64,000 bases of DNA from Tubulanus polymorphus (GCF_964204645.1 NC_134025.1:28488001-28552000), one strand, 5' to 3'. Positions 23,791-35,960 are shown, counted from the stretch's first letter. Numbers and translations are program-made. Notes: a model not told the origin generated them from the letters alone.

Positions 23791-25276
23791 TTAGTCCGCT
23801 GCACCAATGATATATTTCATCAGAACATTCCAGTGAAATTGAGGGAAATTAGTGATATAAAGCCCCAGTAGATATGGATATACCAGATGTGGCTGTCTTG
23901 TCGATCCAGCTTTCACAATAGAAAGTGCTGTATCAGACGGTCCTTCGCCCCGAGAAATGAATATCGAATACGGGGAATGTTTTACGAAGTTGATCGCGTT
24001 TGCAGTGGCTGAAATCAGAAACAAATCATTTACGATTGAGCTACAGATAATTTTTGTGCCTTTTCACATGTCCAACTTACATATAAACCCGAGATGACAA
24101 ATGGTGATAGTGACCGGTGACTGTTTGAGCTGTAATTCTTTTTGCAGTGAAGTGAAATATGATGTTAATGCGGACTTAGTCGAGGAATAGGCTGCCAGAT
24201 ATGGATCTGATAGATAGGCTGTAAAAAAGATTAGTTGAGATACTAAAATGTCATTATACAATAGGACAGCAATATTTAATAGCGTCTACACATACCAGCC
24301 CAAGAAGACACTACTATTACTTGGCCATCATGTTTTTCTAAGTAAGGCATTGCGTGAGTTGCCAGGTGAACATGAGATAAAAAGTTCACTCTCATTAGCT
24401 TGTCTATCATAGCCAAATCATCTTGGCTATTTTTCCATGCTCTTATCTCTTGTGGCCAGATGTGATTCAGAACTAACACGTCCAAACCATTTAATTTTTC
24501 GACCGCAGTCTAAAAGGAAACACACAACATTCATATTACCACTACACCACTAAATGAAATTATGTCTAACACAAACCGAAATTTTCACCGTGATAACTCG
24601 AGATGGAGATTCATTCTCACTCATATCTGCTGCTATGTAATGATAATCTGTTTCCAAACCATTGCCTATTTCTTTACACTTTTTCACCACCTGAAAATCA
24701 AACCATTTCAATTAGCAAATAATTAGCAATGAGAGCATTATATACCATGTTGTGTAGATATTTTGGTCAACCAACCTTTTGTAGAACTTTCTCTGTTCTT
24801 GCCGTTAAAACTATTTTTGCACCGTATTTTGCATAATGGTAAGCCAGTTGTTCACCTATTCCAGCTGATGCTCCAGTTATGAGAACTCTTTTTCCTTTGA
24901 TATTATCTGTAGATATACGATAGAATGACTATTTGCGTCATATTTCAGCCTGATGGCCGTGCATTACACAGGGGCTCGTATCAGAGTTGTAGGTAATGTA
25001 TAAACGATAATCTGTTAATCCAATGTCTATAGTATATATAAAATAACTAATTAGTTAGTTATAGTTATTTTATATATACTATAGACATTGGATTAACAGA
25101 TTATCGTTTTTACATTACCTACAACTCTGATACGAGCCCCTGTGGTGCATTGTACACTATTCTCAACCTTTTAGCTTACCTATTTCAACTCTATCCAATA
25201 TATATAACTTTTGATAAGCCAAATATATGCTTATGACCAAAACAAGTCCTGACAAAAGCTTTATAACGTTGGACAT
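23791..25276 (-). CDS. HSD11B1L: HSD11B1-like short-chain dehydrogenase/reductase
   Basis: This is an NAD(P)-dependent short-chain dehydrogenase of the 11-beta-hydroxysteroid dehydrogenase 1 type, anchored in the ER by an N-terminal hydrophobic segment. Exons on the complement: 25276-25180, 24906-24776, 24690-24577, 24509-24296, 24218-24081, 24008-23791, giving 303 aa. The N-terminus (VIKLLSGLVLVISIYLAY) is the signal anchor. The cofactor motif TGASAGIG is at residues 43-50 and the LNH motif near 128-130. The catalytic Ser is about residue 183, with Tyr196 and Lys200 in YSSTK. The Ser-to-Tyr spacing of 13 is that of human HSD11B1. The substrate cannot be told from sequence. The orthology call to HSD11B1 or HSD11B1L is family-level. 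It is head-to-head with MRPL21, and intron 1 contains a near-perfect hairpin element. Confidence 0.9.
24967..25144. mobile_element. 178-bp near-perfect hairpin element with flanking direct repeats
   Basis: Almost the whole element is one inverted repeat. CACAGGGGCTCGTATCAGAG at the left end is mirrored exactly at the right, and the arms of about 88 bases differ at only one or a few positions. GTGCATT occurs directly outside each end (24959-24965 and 25145-25151), as expected of a target-site duplication. It lies in intron 1 of the HSD11B1-like gene. A half copy is at 38788-38868. Confidence 0.85.
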
Positions 25277-25524
25277 GACAATTGGGGGGACTTCTGACTT
25301 TGGGGCGGTCCAAGGGCACACCTACAGATCTCCAAATATTTTACTGGGCTTTGACCACCAACAATTTCGACAGCCTAAAATATCTAAAACCATTTACATA
25401 CAAAGGACAAACCATAGGATGATCTTCTTGATAAATAAATCAGTAATAAACAGAGATTTCGTATAATTACCTAAGTGTAGCCCGAACTACAAACTTCACC
25501 GTCAAGTGCTGCCACCAATCCAAT
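25277..25524. promoter_or_regulatory. bidirectional promoter, HSD11B1-like / MRPL21
   Basis: Start codons of the two divergent genes are 248 bases apart (25276 minus, 25525 plus), so both promoters must fit here or overlap. No TATA box stands out. Inferred from spacing only. Confidence 0.55.
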
Positions 25525-26910
25525 ATGTCAGCCTCCATGATACGATTATCAAATCCTGCTATAAGAGCAGTTAAATCATTATTTACGCCACATACTACGT
25601 GTAAAACATTCATAGGTAAATAAAATAAAACAATATGTGTCCCCACCAGGCATTCAAAACGCTTTTATTGCACTTGTGGCTGACCCTGCATTTTGACAAG
25701 CTATTCACCTCATCCCTCCTCTAAAAAGCCATTTAAAAAACTTTTATTTTCAAATATTTGAATCAAGGCGATGATTCCTGTTTGACATCACAGCAAATTT
25801 GAATTTGAACATGAATTTTATTCCTTAGTTTATGCAACTACGCAATTAGAAGGTATTTTTTACTTCTGTAAAAAAACCCTTTTTCCAATTAGGCCTAATC
25901 AAGGGATTTGTTCTTCAATTTTTGTTGATACCAGCAAGATGCTATACTATGCGTCAAGAAACTTTGAAAACCGGATGAAGTTAAGCATAGTTCGGTACTT
26001 TGGGGTACTGGTACTGGAGCTCCGTTACAAGTTGACTGTAAATCAATTGAATGATTGTTTTGTTTGCTAAAGTGACAACTCTTAAGAATCGTATTGTAAA
26101 TTGTATGCCCCACCACTACTGACTCGCCAGCACCCAAACACCTTAAACTTCCTCTTCCACGCTCCTTCCATTATTACGGCTTGTTCCATCTCTTTTCAAC
26201 CTCTTTGAAAAAATAACTTGCCTTGAATTTCAGATAATTTCCGTTGTTTTAATCAACTTTCAAATGCTCATCGACATGAAGCTAATTTGCAAAACAGTTC
26301 CAATTCCGATCCCGCAGTCTACAGCAGGTTAGTAGTCTCGCTACCTGACGATCTTAATCAGACATTCTTAATTTCCATATAACTAAATGAAACTATTTAT
26401 TTGTTTTTCTAGGTCGGGGAATTTAACATATGAAACATGCAGTGGTAAGCAAATTATTTATAGCATGCTGAAAATTGAAACCAAAGATTTTATCATATTT
26501 TATATCCCGCTTGTTTTTTTCCAGATATCGTAAGAAATGTAAATGAACAAATAGAAAGCAGTAATACTGGTCGATTGTTCGCAGTGGTTCAATTAGCTGG
26601 AGCTCATCGTAAAATAACCACTGAAGATATTCTCTGTATAAACGGAAATTTTCCACCAGCTGTCGGGGAAAGGATCAGATTAGAAAAGGTACAAAAATTG
26701 TCGGGCGTTGTTTTAGGACATAAGAATGCATACCAGAACCAGAATTTCCAATTAGGCCTATGTATCGGGTACTTGAATTCTGTAAATTCCATCCACCATC
26801 CAATTATATCTGTATGGTACTTTGATTTCTGATTTCACTATCAAACCCCCATTTTCCTCAATGAGGTGTGATGAGTTTGTAAGGAACATAACTAATAACT
26901 TAAAAAAGAG

Positions 26911-26949
<39 letters not shown>

Positions 26950-27932
26950 CAGTCAATCATTCAGTCAACAAATAAGAGGTACAATTCTTTTACTTCAGGA
27001 TAAGATAAAAATAAAAATGCTTCTGGAAACGTCGAACCTCCAGGGTGCCCGGGCCAAATCTGAAATCCATTTCTTTTCTAAATAAGAATTTAATTTTCTT
27101 AGGTTCTTTTGGTTGGAAGCAAGGATTTTACAATAATCGGCAGACCCATGCTGCAGTAAGTGAAATATTACTTTTTGCATTCACTTTGGGATTTACTCAA
27201 ATAGATTAAGCGATGATTAATGAAGATATTAATATTTCTAGACGAAGTCAAGTAAAAGTAGAAGCAACAGTTATTGAAAAGACATTAGAAGTACCAAAAA
27301 TAGTGTCGTGGTACAGAAAACGAAAGAAATCTACACGTAGAATGAAATGTAAGTATTTACTTCACTTTGTGCGTTCTATGGTGGCTGATAATTGAATAGC
27401 ATAAAATTCCTGGTATGTAAATGAGAACGCCAAAACGAAAAAGAAACGTCCAATTTTCTCTGAAAGTTCGTTTTGGCGCGCCAAAACAAAGAAAATAATC
27501 TTTGTTTTGGCACGCCAAAACGAACTTTCAGAGAAATTCCGATGTTTTCCGTTTTGGTGCCCCCACCAAAACGAACTTTCTAAATTTTTAATGAAAATTG
27601 GACGTTTTTATTTCGTTATGCGTTCTGGCGCCCTTATTTGCATACCAGGTATTTGATGTAATGGCCCGAATCAGCCACCATAACCAAGTTATTTTCCACA
27701 CTTAAGTCCTTGACATGCCCTTTCAATGAACTGTTGTTTTGAACTCTTGTGTCTACTTCATTCCATTTGGATTCATGAATTGCATGAAGGTCGTTTTAAG
27801 CTTTTGTATGATATCATTATTGTATGATTTCTGTTTTGTCTTATGCATATTCTTCTTGTCTTTTCAGTAACCCGAATGCCATTAGTAATGTTGAGAATTA
27901 ATTCAATTGATATTAATTATTTGAATGATTAA
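25525..27932 (+). CDS. MRPL21: mitochondrial large ribosomal subunit protein bL21m
   Basis: This is a structural protein of the mitochondrial 39S subunit. Exons: 25525-25615, 26234-26327, 26413-26444, 26525-26688, 27103-27155, 27242-27348, 27868-27932. They join in frame to 201 aa (human about 205). The first exon (MSASMIRLSNPAIRAVKS) is basic and lacks acidic residues, as a mitochondrial targeting sequence should. The L21 core follows: GRLFAVVQLAGAHRKITTED, GERIRLEKVLLVGS, VKVEATVIEKT. The end, LRINSIDI, matches the human C-terminus. Intron 4 holds a TCAA tetranucleotide array and intron 6 a MITE-like element. The neighbour on the left is divergent; SLC25A22/18 follows on the same strand. 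Confidence 0.95.
26914..26948 (+). repeat. (TCAA)n microsatellite
   Basis: About nine tandem TCAA units in intron 4 of MRPL21, followed by a decayed continuation. Confidence 0.9.
27409..27649. mobile_element. 241-bp MITE-like element in MRPL21 intron 6
   Basis: Ends are inverted: CCTGGTATGTAAAT on the left against the complement of ATTTGCATACCAGG on the right. Inside are nested palindromes built on GTTCGTTTTGGC and its complement, including TTGGCGCGCCAA. No open frame and no clear target-site duplication. Confidence 0.75.
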
Positions 27933-27998
27933 AACCGGGCTGAAAATATACGATTTTTTCATGCTGTAGAAACTGTTTCATTGTAGAGATTTTTAGAA

Positions 27999-28004
27999 AA
28001 TAAA
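27999..28004 (+). terminator. poly(A) signal candidate of MRPL21
   Basis: AATAAA 67 bases after the stop codon, the first canonical signal downstream. Confidence 0.6.
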
Positions 28005-28193
28005 TTGAACTTCTTTATGTTCTGGGGATATTCTTTTGTTCATTAATCATGGTATGAAAGAAGGTGGTTTATTCATCCACATATCAAGTCGTTCATTAGT
28101 CTCTGGCATGTGAGTTCATGACGGTTCGAATCCCATTAGTGAAATTCAACGAACGCACTTGGACGCGTGCCAAAAGCCTGGATTGCCAGACTG

Positions 28194-28201
28194 TGACGTC
28201 A
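28194..28201 (+). promoter_or_regulatory. CRE palindrome upstream of SLC25A22/18
   Basis: Perfect TGACGTCA in the proximal upstream region, about 150 bases before the putative 5' UTR donor near 28349. CREB/ATF binding is inferred from the consensus only. Confidence 0.5.
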
Positions 28202-28651
28202 GCGTTCCTTTCAGCCATTTTACGCGGTTTGGGTTAGACGGTTGTTGTTAACTTGGGACACTATTATTGCGATTACATAAAAGGGAAGCCTTCAATTAAC
28301 CTGTGGCAGTGTCGAGAAGAGCACCGAAGTAACATAGACCAGTTGAAGGTAAGTTGTGATTGAATGTACTCTGGTTTAGATCTATAACAAGAGAAAGTGT
28401 CGAGAACCACTACCACCCAGCCCTGGCTGCTGGTGGAGCCCAGTCGTTAAAAAAGTAGGCCATAATTTAATTCTACTTTATTTCTGCCGTTTCTTCCTTT
28501 TGATCGATTGAAATTGTTTTTTTTTTGAATTATAGACAAGAAAGAAGTCAAGAAACAAACTAGAATCCAACAGTCTTAACCCAGCCACCGACTGACTCTT
28601 TAAGTTACTTCACAAAAAGCTAACTTCAACTGATTTTCAGACTCTAATTGA

Positions 28652-31600
28652 ATGGAGGAAAAGTTTTCGTAAGTTTTTTTTCATCAGTGAGTGACTGTGT
28701 TATTAAGCCGTTAAATGTAGTACAAATTAAACATATGTTTGATATTCTGTGTTATGATATTGTAGACATTATTGTGTTACTGACTGCAAAATTGTAAGAT
28801 CAGTATGATACCCGATATAATATTTTAGAAATTTTATACGATGCAAATTCTGGATTAACCTAAATGGGCCGACCGTAATAGGTTACACCTATACTTGGGA
28901 AAATCAGGATTGAAATCTATTAACAACGTTTGCCTAATAGGCTTCTTAAGTGGAATTAAATAGATTTCTGGATTAATCAATTTAAAGATCCAGACACAAA
29001 TTAAACTGACCAGGTTTTAGTTGTATCTACATTCAAAAATAGACTAGCCAAAACAAGATCTGACATCAACTAGGCTACTATTAACCTAAGGAATAGTTTC
29101 TGCTCATAACTCCCAAATATATCAAAACACTTGCAAAATTAGAATAATTTCTAATTCATTTTCAATTAGACACCTATTGTTTAATGTCAAAATTACCTTC
29201 GTTTTTTATGAAAACTATTACAATTACTAAGGTTGTCTGATCTGGCTGAAGTTATTGACTTAGGTCTAAGAATCAGATAGTTCTGTAAGACTCACCGATT
29301 AATTGATTATTTCTAGATTAGTACCGAAGGTAATCAACGGCGGAATCGCTGGAATTGTTGGAGTAACATGTGTATTTCCTATTGATCTGGTGAAAACAAG
29401 ATTACAGAATCAAAAAGAGAATGCTCGAATTTACAAAAACCTGTAAGATTACACTGTTTCTCATCGTGTCCTCGGTATACGTATTAAAAACATCGATCTG
29501 TAAATGATATCTTGTTTCTAATGCAGCTTGGATTGTGGCGTGAAAACATTTCGAAATGAAGGATTCCTGGGCATGTACAGAGGTTGGTATTTGTTTCTCG
29601 TTATTTCTTGATACAAAAGGTTTTATGAAGGTGGTAGTCATTTCTAATGATTTGAAATGCCTATTTGAAAATATGATCTATTCTTAAAACACACGGAAAG
29701 ATTTTCCATCCCTGTTAGATCTTGTATGAATTGGGAGTAGTTTTGCTTCATACCATCATCCCGTTTAATTTTCTTTAATGAACAAATTGATTTTTCGAAA
29801 CCTATTGCGTTGTTCTAAGTGATGTATTTATTCATGGTCAATGTTGATATTCGAACAGTAAATAGTTAGTAAGATCCTATAACTTGTCTAGACCCGGTCC
29901 GTGTAAGTATATGCGTTGTCGCTGAACTAAATAACATATTTAATCATGCACCCTAGTCCATGGTTTAATCAAATTTGACCTCTATATCCCTCAATAAGAT
30001 TATTTTTGAAACAATATATTATTATACCTTTGTGCTTTTTGTTCTGGACTATTGTGGGTTCAATATGACCTCAGATTGTAGCTTTGATTTTTCAACCCAT
30101 TTTCAATAACTACAAAGTAGATTAGATCGTATTTCTATAACAAAATAAGAACATTAATCAAATTTGAGCTCTCTGTGAATAAGATTATTTTTGAATCGTT
30201 CTATTATGCTATTGCGATTTCTTAAGAATTCATGAACTCAAATTGCTGCTTTGAATTTTTCACGCAATCAAAATAACTAAAAAGTACATTAGATCGTTAA
30301 ATAATTTCTGCACTGCAGTGTTTTTTTTTTTTTGGTTCAGTTCACTCATCGATTGTTTGCAGATCTGTAATATCTCATTTCACTGTGGTGTTTCAGCAGT
30401 TTTCAACTGATTTCCCCTTGTGTTGATAGTGTAAACTGTAGAGGTATTTGAAGTAGCCTCTATCTGTTATTATTCTGGGAGTGAGAGCTATTAATATGAA
30501 CAGTATGTGGTATATGGTTGTGTGTGTGTGTGTGTGCAGTGTCAGAACAGTAGGGTTGTACTATTATATTACATTACACAATAGTTTATTCTATTAAATG
30601 ATGTATGATTTGTAATTACTATCAGTCAGGTGCGTAAAGTGCCACTGATAGTCATATGTTTTGCTACCTTATTTTTTCCGATGTTACAGAAAGCGCTGCT
30701 GTGAACGCAGCCACGTGACGAGATCAGGCTGTGGTCTAAATGGATGCCGGTATTTGCTCAAGGTGGACCGTATTCCTTTTCATCAAGTTGAATATTTATT
30801 ATAGCCATTGTAGCGCTTGATTTAATCTATCACAAAATATGTTGACCTCAAAGTTGAGTCTTCGACATCGTGACTGATAGAATAAGTTGGTAAATTACGT
30901 CTCTGTCAACAAAAAATACATCGTGTATTATTATTACTATAAATGTGCTCTTGAAGCAGATTATCTATACAGCTTAAAATTATTAATAGCATCGAGATAT
31001 AAACCTCTCTGAGAATCAATCATATTAAAAACCGATCAATGCTGTATCTCTCGTTCACGTTCCCGAGGTGGAAATCATTTCAGTTTCAGCTTTCGTTGAT
31101 AATGAATAACATTTTCGCTTTGCAAGACGCCTTAGAAATATGAACACCAATCTTATTAATAAAAAAAAAACTAAACGTCTAAATTCAATAATGCTCTGAA
31201 TTCTGTGCTAACGAAATTACTTTCATCGTGTCCGATTGAAAGGACGTACTGGAAATTCTGTTTTCAAAGTTGTGATCGTGAAGTGGTTTTTAGCAAGTGA
31301 TAGAGCGAGTGGACTTATTCAGGTTTTCTTGCTTGCAGGTTCTGGTGTCAATTTGTTGTTGATCACTCCTGAGAAAGCTATAAAACTCGTCGGTAATGAT
31401 TTCTTCAGGCACAATCTTAAAGATAAATCGTAAGTAGTTTCATTATCGATTGTAGTCCTTATTCTGTATTGCCTTTGGCCCGTTGTACTTCAGCAAATTG
31501 AGTCTATTTTGATCGATGAGCCTCTCCGGATATTTCTCTATTTATTAATAAATCTCATAAGATTATAATGGATTATCTTCTATCGCAGAGATACCGTATT

Positions 31601-33933
31601 GATTGTTGTAATGTAATTATAGAGGAAAGCTGACATTAGGACGAGAATGTCTGGCTGGTGCTGGAGCGGGTATGTGTCAAATTGTAGTCACTACTCCGAT
31701 GGAACTTCTCAAAATCCAATTACAGGATGCCGGACGAACTGGTGAGTGCGTTCTTTCACATTATATTATTTCGCTTTTTAACTGAACATTTGAGCTTCTT
31801 AACGTATATATTGAGCTATATTACATAACTAAAAACCATGTGTCATCTGTGATGTAAGCGCAAGTTCAATGCGAGCGCATTCATTCTATTCAAATCTTAC
31901 TGCTTAATTTTATACATACGTACGGATTCAACCAAGCTCATAGTTTTAAAGAATTTCACTTAACATAAAGGTAGGATTTAAACGCAGAGTTGTTCAATTC
32001 TGTAAATCCCTTTGCACGCTGAGACTTTCGGTTTATTTTCAGTTGGTTACTCATGTTGTGTATAGCTGTTCAAATGAATTTCGCTTTTCGTTTTTAAAAT
32101 CTTTTAAATTTACGCAAAATCGAGCTCGAAGATGAAGTCGATGAATTTATCAAATTTCGGGGGATAGTTTTTTCTTTGAGAGATTTGCTGTGTTTTGTTT
32201 GACATTGTGTGCCTCGAAAATAGCTACCTAAAAATCTTATTGCATGAACAATACTGACACATGGCCCTCCCTTCATTAAAATCTCACTATATAATTTCTT
32301 GTTTGGCGAAAACAGTTCTCTTTATCTAAAGTGTGTTAAAATCTGTTTGTTTTAGGTCTATATTTGATATGAGTATTATTCAAATCTTGTAAATAGTTTA
32401 GTGTGTTAACTAACATTTTCTGTTAGTCGATGTGATATTATGTTTTATTAACCCTGAACATAGGCTAGAAATCGCATTTTGCGAAATTTACCAATGATAT
32501 TATTGTTGAAAATAGTCTTGTTTTATATTTCAGTTGCTAAAGGTCCAGTAGCTAAACCGTTGGGTATTAATACCGGTTTTAACGCTCCAGTTTTGTCGCG
32601 AGCGTATACTGCTGATTCTGCGAAGCCGAAACTGTCCGCAACGAGAATCGCTCTGACTTTGATCAAAGAGAAAGGGCTGCTGGGTCTTTATAAGGGATGT
32701 GGTGCTACATTTCTCAGGGATGTCACATTCTCTGCAATATATTTCCCGATGTTTGCCAATCTGAATGCAATGGTAAGTACCGGTGTATCTTGACGTCGAT
32801 GAGGAGAATCATAACAGGGGTTAGATCGATGTGAAAAATTGTAAAAAAAATGAATGTGCGCTTAAAACATGGTAAAAATTTGAAAAATCAGTGTAAATGC
32901 ATGAAAATTTTTTTTCTTTATGTCACAAAATGTTTTGATTCCTTTTAATGCCACATAGTGCGGAGCTCAGAATTTATGCTCAAGCTGTGCTGAATTTTGA
33001 TGAATATAAATGTAATCTGTCCAGGTTTCGATCGGCAACAACTTGTGTATTAATTGTTACTTGAAAAATCTCGAAAAAGAATGGAATAAGTCACTGGTAT
33101 TTTGTTGTGAAAAAAGGATCATCAATCTAACCCCTGTTATACCTTGGTATATTAAATGGTGTTGATGTCTGATTTGTTCGGTTTCGATATTTTTCTAGGG
33201 TAAACGTAGAGAAGGAAGTAATGAAGCTGTATTCTATCATTCCCTCTTGTCTGGTTGTACTGCCGGTGCTATTGCTTCGCTTTCTGTAAATCCATTCGAT
33301 GGTTAGTATTTCAGCACCTTTGGACATCTGTCGTTTCTATTTATAACCGGGCTGTGTATTATAAATCACCAGTGCTTCCAATATCAAGAACATATGGTGC
33401 CCATTAATATCGCAGAATGTCTGATTTCATTGAAAACTCCCATTCATAAACAGAAACTTATGTTCACATCTGCTATCAACAAATCTCATCATCTAAAAAA
33501 AGGAATTCATCTAAATTCTGAATTAACCTTTGAAAATTTCAGTTGTGAAAACCAGGCTTCAGCTCATAACTAAATCGCAAGGAGATATTACATATTCAGG
33601 AATTATTGATTGCTTTAGGTAAGTATTGATATAATATGAATTATTGCTACGCCTAAAAAAGGCTTCCTTTTAAAAATCTCTTACATTTTCGTGAAAGCAT
33701 TCGTCGAATGAAGAGATCAAAGCATCGTTTAAATACTGCTGTAAAACTTACAAAGACTTCAGGCGAATACTATCGTCTTTTTTTTCAGCAAAACATTGTC
33801 GAATGAAGGGATCAAAGCATTCTTTAAAGGTGGTGCTTGTCGAATGATCGTGATCGCTCCATTGTTTGGTATTGCTCAGACGGTGTATTATATGGGCGTG
33901 GCTGAGTTTCTGATGGGAATGCCCAAACCATGA
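28652..33933 (+). CDS. SLC25A22: mitochondrial glutamate carrier (SLC25A22/SLC25A18 type)
   Basis: This is an inner-membrane carrier moving glutamate with a proton into the matrix. Exons: 28652-28668, 29317-29442, 29527-29582, 31339-31429, 31623-31741, 32534-32772, 33199-33301, 33543-33618, 33789-33933. They join to 323 aa, the family's usual length. The threefold carrier repeat is intact: signature PIDLVK, PMELLK and PFDVVK, each followed by the second half of its repeat. [24 protein letters not shown] and IAPLFGIAQ closely match the vertebrate glutamate carriers. It probably represents the single ancestor of SLC25A18 and SLC25A22. Intron 3 is long and contains a degenerate ~190-bp direct duplication. 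Intron 6 contains a MITE-like element, and intron 8 a decayed copy of part of exon 9. Confidence 0.95.
29966..30305 (+). repeat. degenerate direct duplication, ~190-bp unit
   Basis: Two blocks starting near 29968 and 30157 share TCAAATTTGA, AATAAGATTATTTTTGAA and GTAGATTAGATCGT-like segments in the same order. They are diverged and non-coding, in intron 3 of the carrier gene. Confidence 0.55.
30517..30536 (+). repeat. (TG)n microsatellite
   Basis: About nine TG units in intron 3 of the glutamate carrier gene. Confidence 0.8.
32815..33136. mobile_element. ~322-bp MITE-like element in SLC25A22/18 intron 6
   Basis: CAGGGGTTAGATCGATG at the left is matched by CATCAATCTAACCCCTG at the right, and the similarity extends outward as ATAA/TTAT. 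A TA target-site duplication of Tc1/mariner type is possible but not certain, because the flank is itself palindromic. No open frame. Confidence 0.65.
33690..33742 (+). pseudogene. decayed partial copy of SLC25A22/18 exon 9
   Basis: The segment GTCGAATGAAGAGATCAAAG with its surroundings closely resembles the start of exon 9 (33789 on), about 96 bases downstream. It lacks the rest of the exon, so it cannot replace exon 9. It is probably the remnant of a local tandem duplication. Confidence 0.7.
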
Positions 33934-34687
33934 TAAAAATGCAGAGACTTATTTTATTACTACATCGATGAATGGTGCTTCTAGCCACATTTATTAACTC
34001 TGGCTGTATTATCGGTTTTAGTCTGTTCATCTATCATCTCGTCATTCAATCGGTTCGGAAAAAATGCTTTAACATCTTATATCGTGATACGGGTGTGGTT
34101 AAAACAACGAATTTATCGTCAAAAGTTTTTCAGAGTAATTCAATGTCGTCCATTGATCGTCACCCGGACATGATCCGTTCCACCCAGAGGCAGTTCTTAT
34201 CAAAAACCTACTTTGCTTTAAACAACTTTTTTTGAGATCGTTACAAATGGCATTTGAACGATGTTATCTTTTTGCGAGAGTCTGTTTTGGTAAAAATGTC
34301 TTTAAATCCCAGAAAATTCTGGTTTAGTCTTAAAATGTGCTGTTAATATCAACGTATTATGTTCAATAAGTTAAAACATTTACCGTCTCTAGTTTCTGTA
34401 ATAAGAGTAATACAATTTTATACGATTCCCCGCATGTTCTTTATCGGGATAGACGCCTTCCTTTATATACCAACAATATTGGCTGGTGCACATCACTCGG
34501 GTTTTGGAAAATTCTGAAACATGCAATAATTTGAATTTTAGCATTTGTAAATAGTCAATATTTATGATTGTTGTGAATCTGAAGTGCATAGGATTTTTAA
34601 TTGAAGTGAAGCTTCGCCAAAACTTGTAAATGTGTTGCTATATTGGTGAGACTGTTAGTAAGCATATATTTGGAAATCTAATGTATG

Positions 34688-34693
34688 AATAAA
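34688..34693 (+). terminator. poly(A) signal candidate of SLC25A22/18
   Basis: AATAAA about 755 bases after the stop codon, in an AT-rich 3' region. Confidence 0.5.
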
Positions 34694-34940
34694 TTACTCT
34701 ATGTTAAGTTTAATTTACTGCTCTTTTTGTGTGCATTGAATTGTTTTAGCAGTGTCTTTCATCCTTCAACCTAGTTAGTAACCTAATCGTTGGTGGTAAG
34801 CTGTTTATAATCGGATCGTGAAACTTAACCACAGTCAGGTTACTGACTACCATCAACCCAAGTGTACCATTGTTAGCAGGTTTGAAGTGAGAGCCCAGAA
34901 AACTGTCGACCAGCTAGAACTCTTATCGACTAATTTGTGT

Positions 34941-35163
34941 TTAGGCTAAAGGGAATTGATACCTTGTTTCTCCGCTCTGCTGTGCTTATAAGTTGACCCA
35001 GCCGGCTGCCTATCTACCCTATACAAAACTTTTTTTTAAAAATCGTGATCAATATACCATAACAGACCCCTCCGCTATAGGAATGAACTGTTTACAAATT
35101 TTATATTTTACAAAAATGACCCGGCCGCTGCGGAGAAACAAGGTATCATTTTTGTTTAGCCTT
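34941..35163. mobile_element. MITE-like inverted repeat
   Basis: The arms are 34941-34975 and 35129-35163. An 18-base core, GATACCTTGTTTCTCCGC, is perfectly inverted (34958-34975 against 35130-35147), and the outer parts match with a few changes. Interior about 150 bases without an open frame. Confidence 0.65.
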
Positions 35164-35954
35164 ATATAAAGAATTATTCTTAAGCAATTTTTGAATTTGA
35201 AGGTCTTCATTAAAAACATTGAATAAACTTTTTCATGATATTTTCCCTCCATGATGCATTTTGCGAGAAAATAATAACACCTGTCGCTAACCTAATTGCT
35301 CAAAGAGTTACTTCATTACTAATTGCTAATTCTATGAAAGAAAAGTAGAGTAGTTTTTTAATACTCCGAGAATTATCGCGGAATCCGGCCCGCAAATCGG
35401 TAAATAGTTTGTCCACTACGGCCGTTCTAAGACTTTGGCAAGCGAGCAATATGATAGTTCACGTGTTCCCCGCTATAGTTATAAGTGGGGGCAGCACTAT
35501 ACGGGCTGACTCATCATTTTCACTAGGCTGGCGGGCGAAATGTTCCAATCGTTAATTCCATCAACGCTAATGCTTTATTTTATTAAATTATTCTCGTAAT
35601 AAATACTTTAAAGTCAATTTTTATATAAATCATTCCAATGTATTTCATCCGATCTTAGATTTTTGTTAAAATGTCAAGAATCCAGTCTGGGTCAAAGAAT
35701 TGTTGGCCGAAACGGTTACAATCATGGGTGCAATTCACTAAAACGTACTTCCAAAGGTGCTGAAAAATGCTTAAGTCTTACTACTGAAAACCCTGCAAGA
35801 AGAAACTTGCACTTTGACTGGTGGTTTAAAAGCGTCTTGTTGGATCTATGGATGCTTGCACTAGCCTCCCCCTAAACTCCTTGAGGAGATTTATGGAATC
35901 CTTGTATCAATATTAGAGATGAATGGAAGAAAATATTATTGCATACGTATCTAA

Positions 35955-35960
35955 TTTATT
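35955..35960 (-). terminator. poly(A) signal candidate of ATP6V1E
   Basis: AATAAA on the minus strand, 273 bases after the stop codon. Another copy at 36229-36224 lies only a few bases after the stop. Confidence 0.45.

Larger units (their letters stand above)
27933..28651. other. spacer MRPL21 - SLC25A22/18 with upstream exons
   Basis: AATAAA at 27999-28004 should end MRPL21. TGACGTCA at 28194-28201 and a 5' UTR exon ending at an AAG/GTAAGT junction near 28349 belong to the carrier gene. A second non-coding exon may lie near 28537. Confidence 0.5.

Noticed and set aside
25467-25533. Minus-strand frame MEADILDWWQHLTVKF with a GTAATT donor, as an extra first exon of the HSD11B1-like gene
   Set aside because: It ends in phase 2, which does not fit the phase-1 start of the next coding exon, and it overlaps the MRPL21 start. 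At most it is 5' UTR.
28060-28160. GGTTCGAATCC motif resembling a tRNA or tRNA-SINE B box
   Set aside because: The flanking bases do not pair into a T-stem and no A box or cloverleaf can be drawn.
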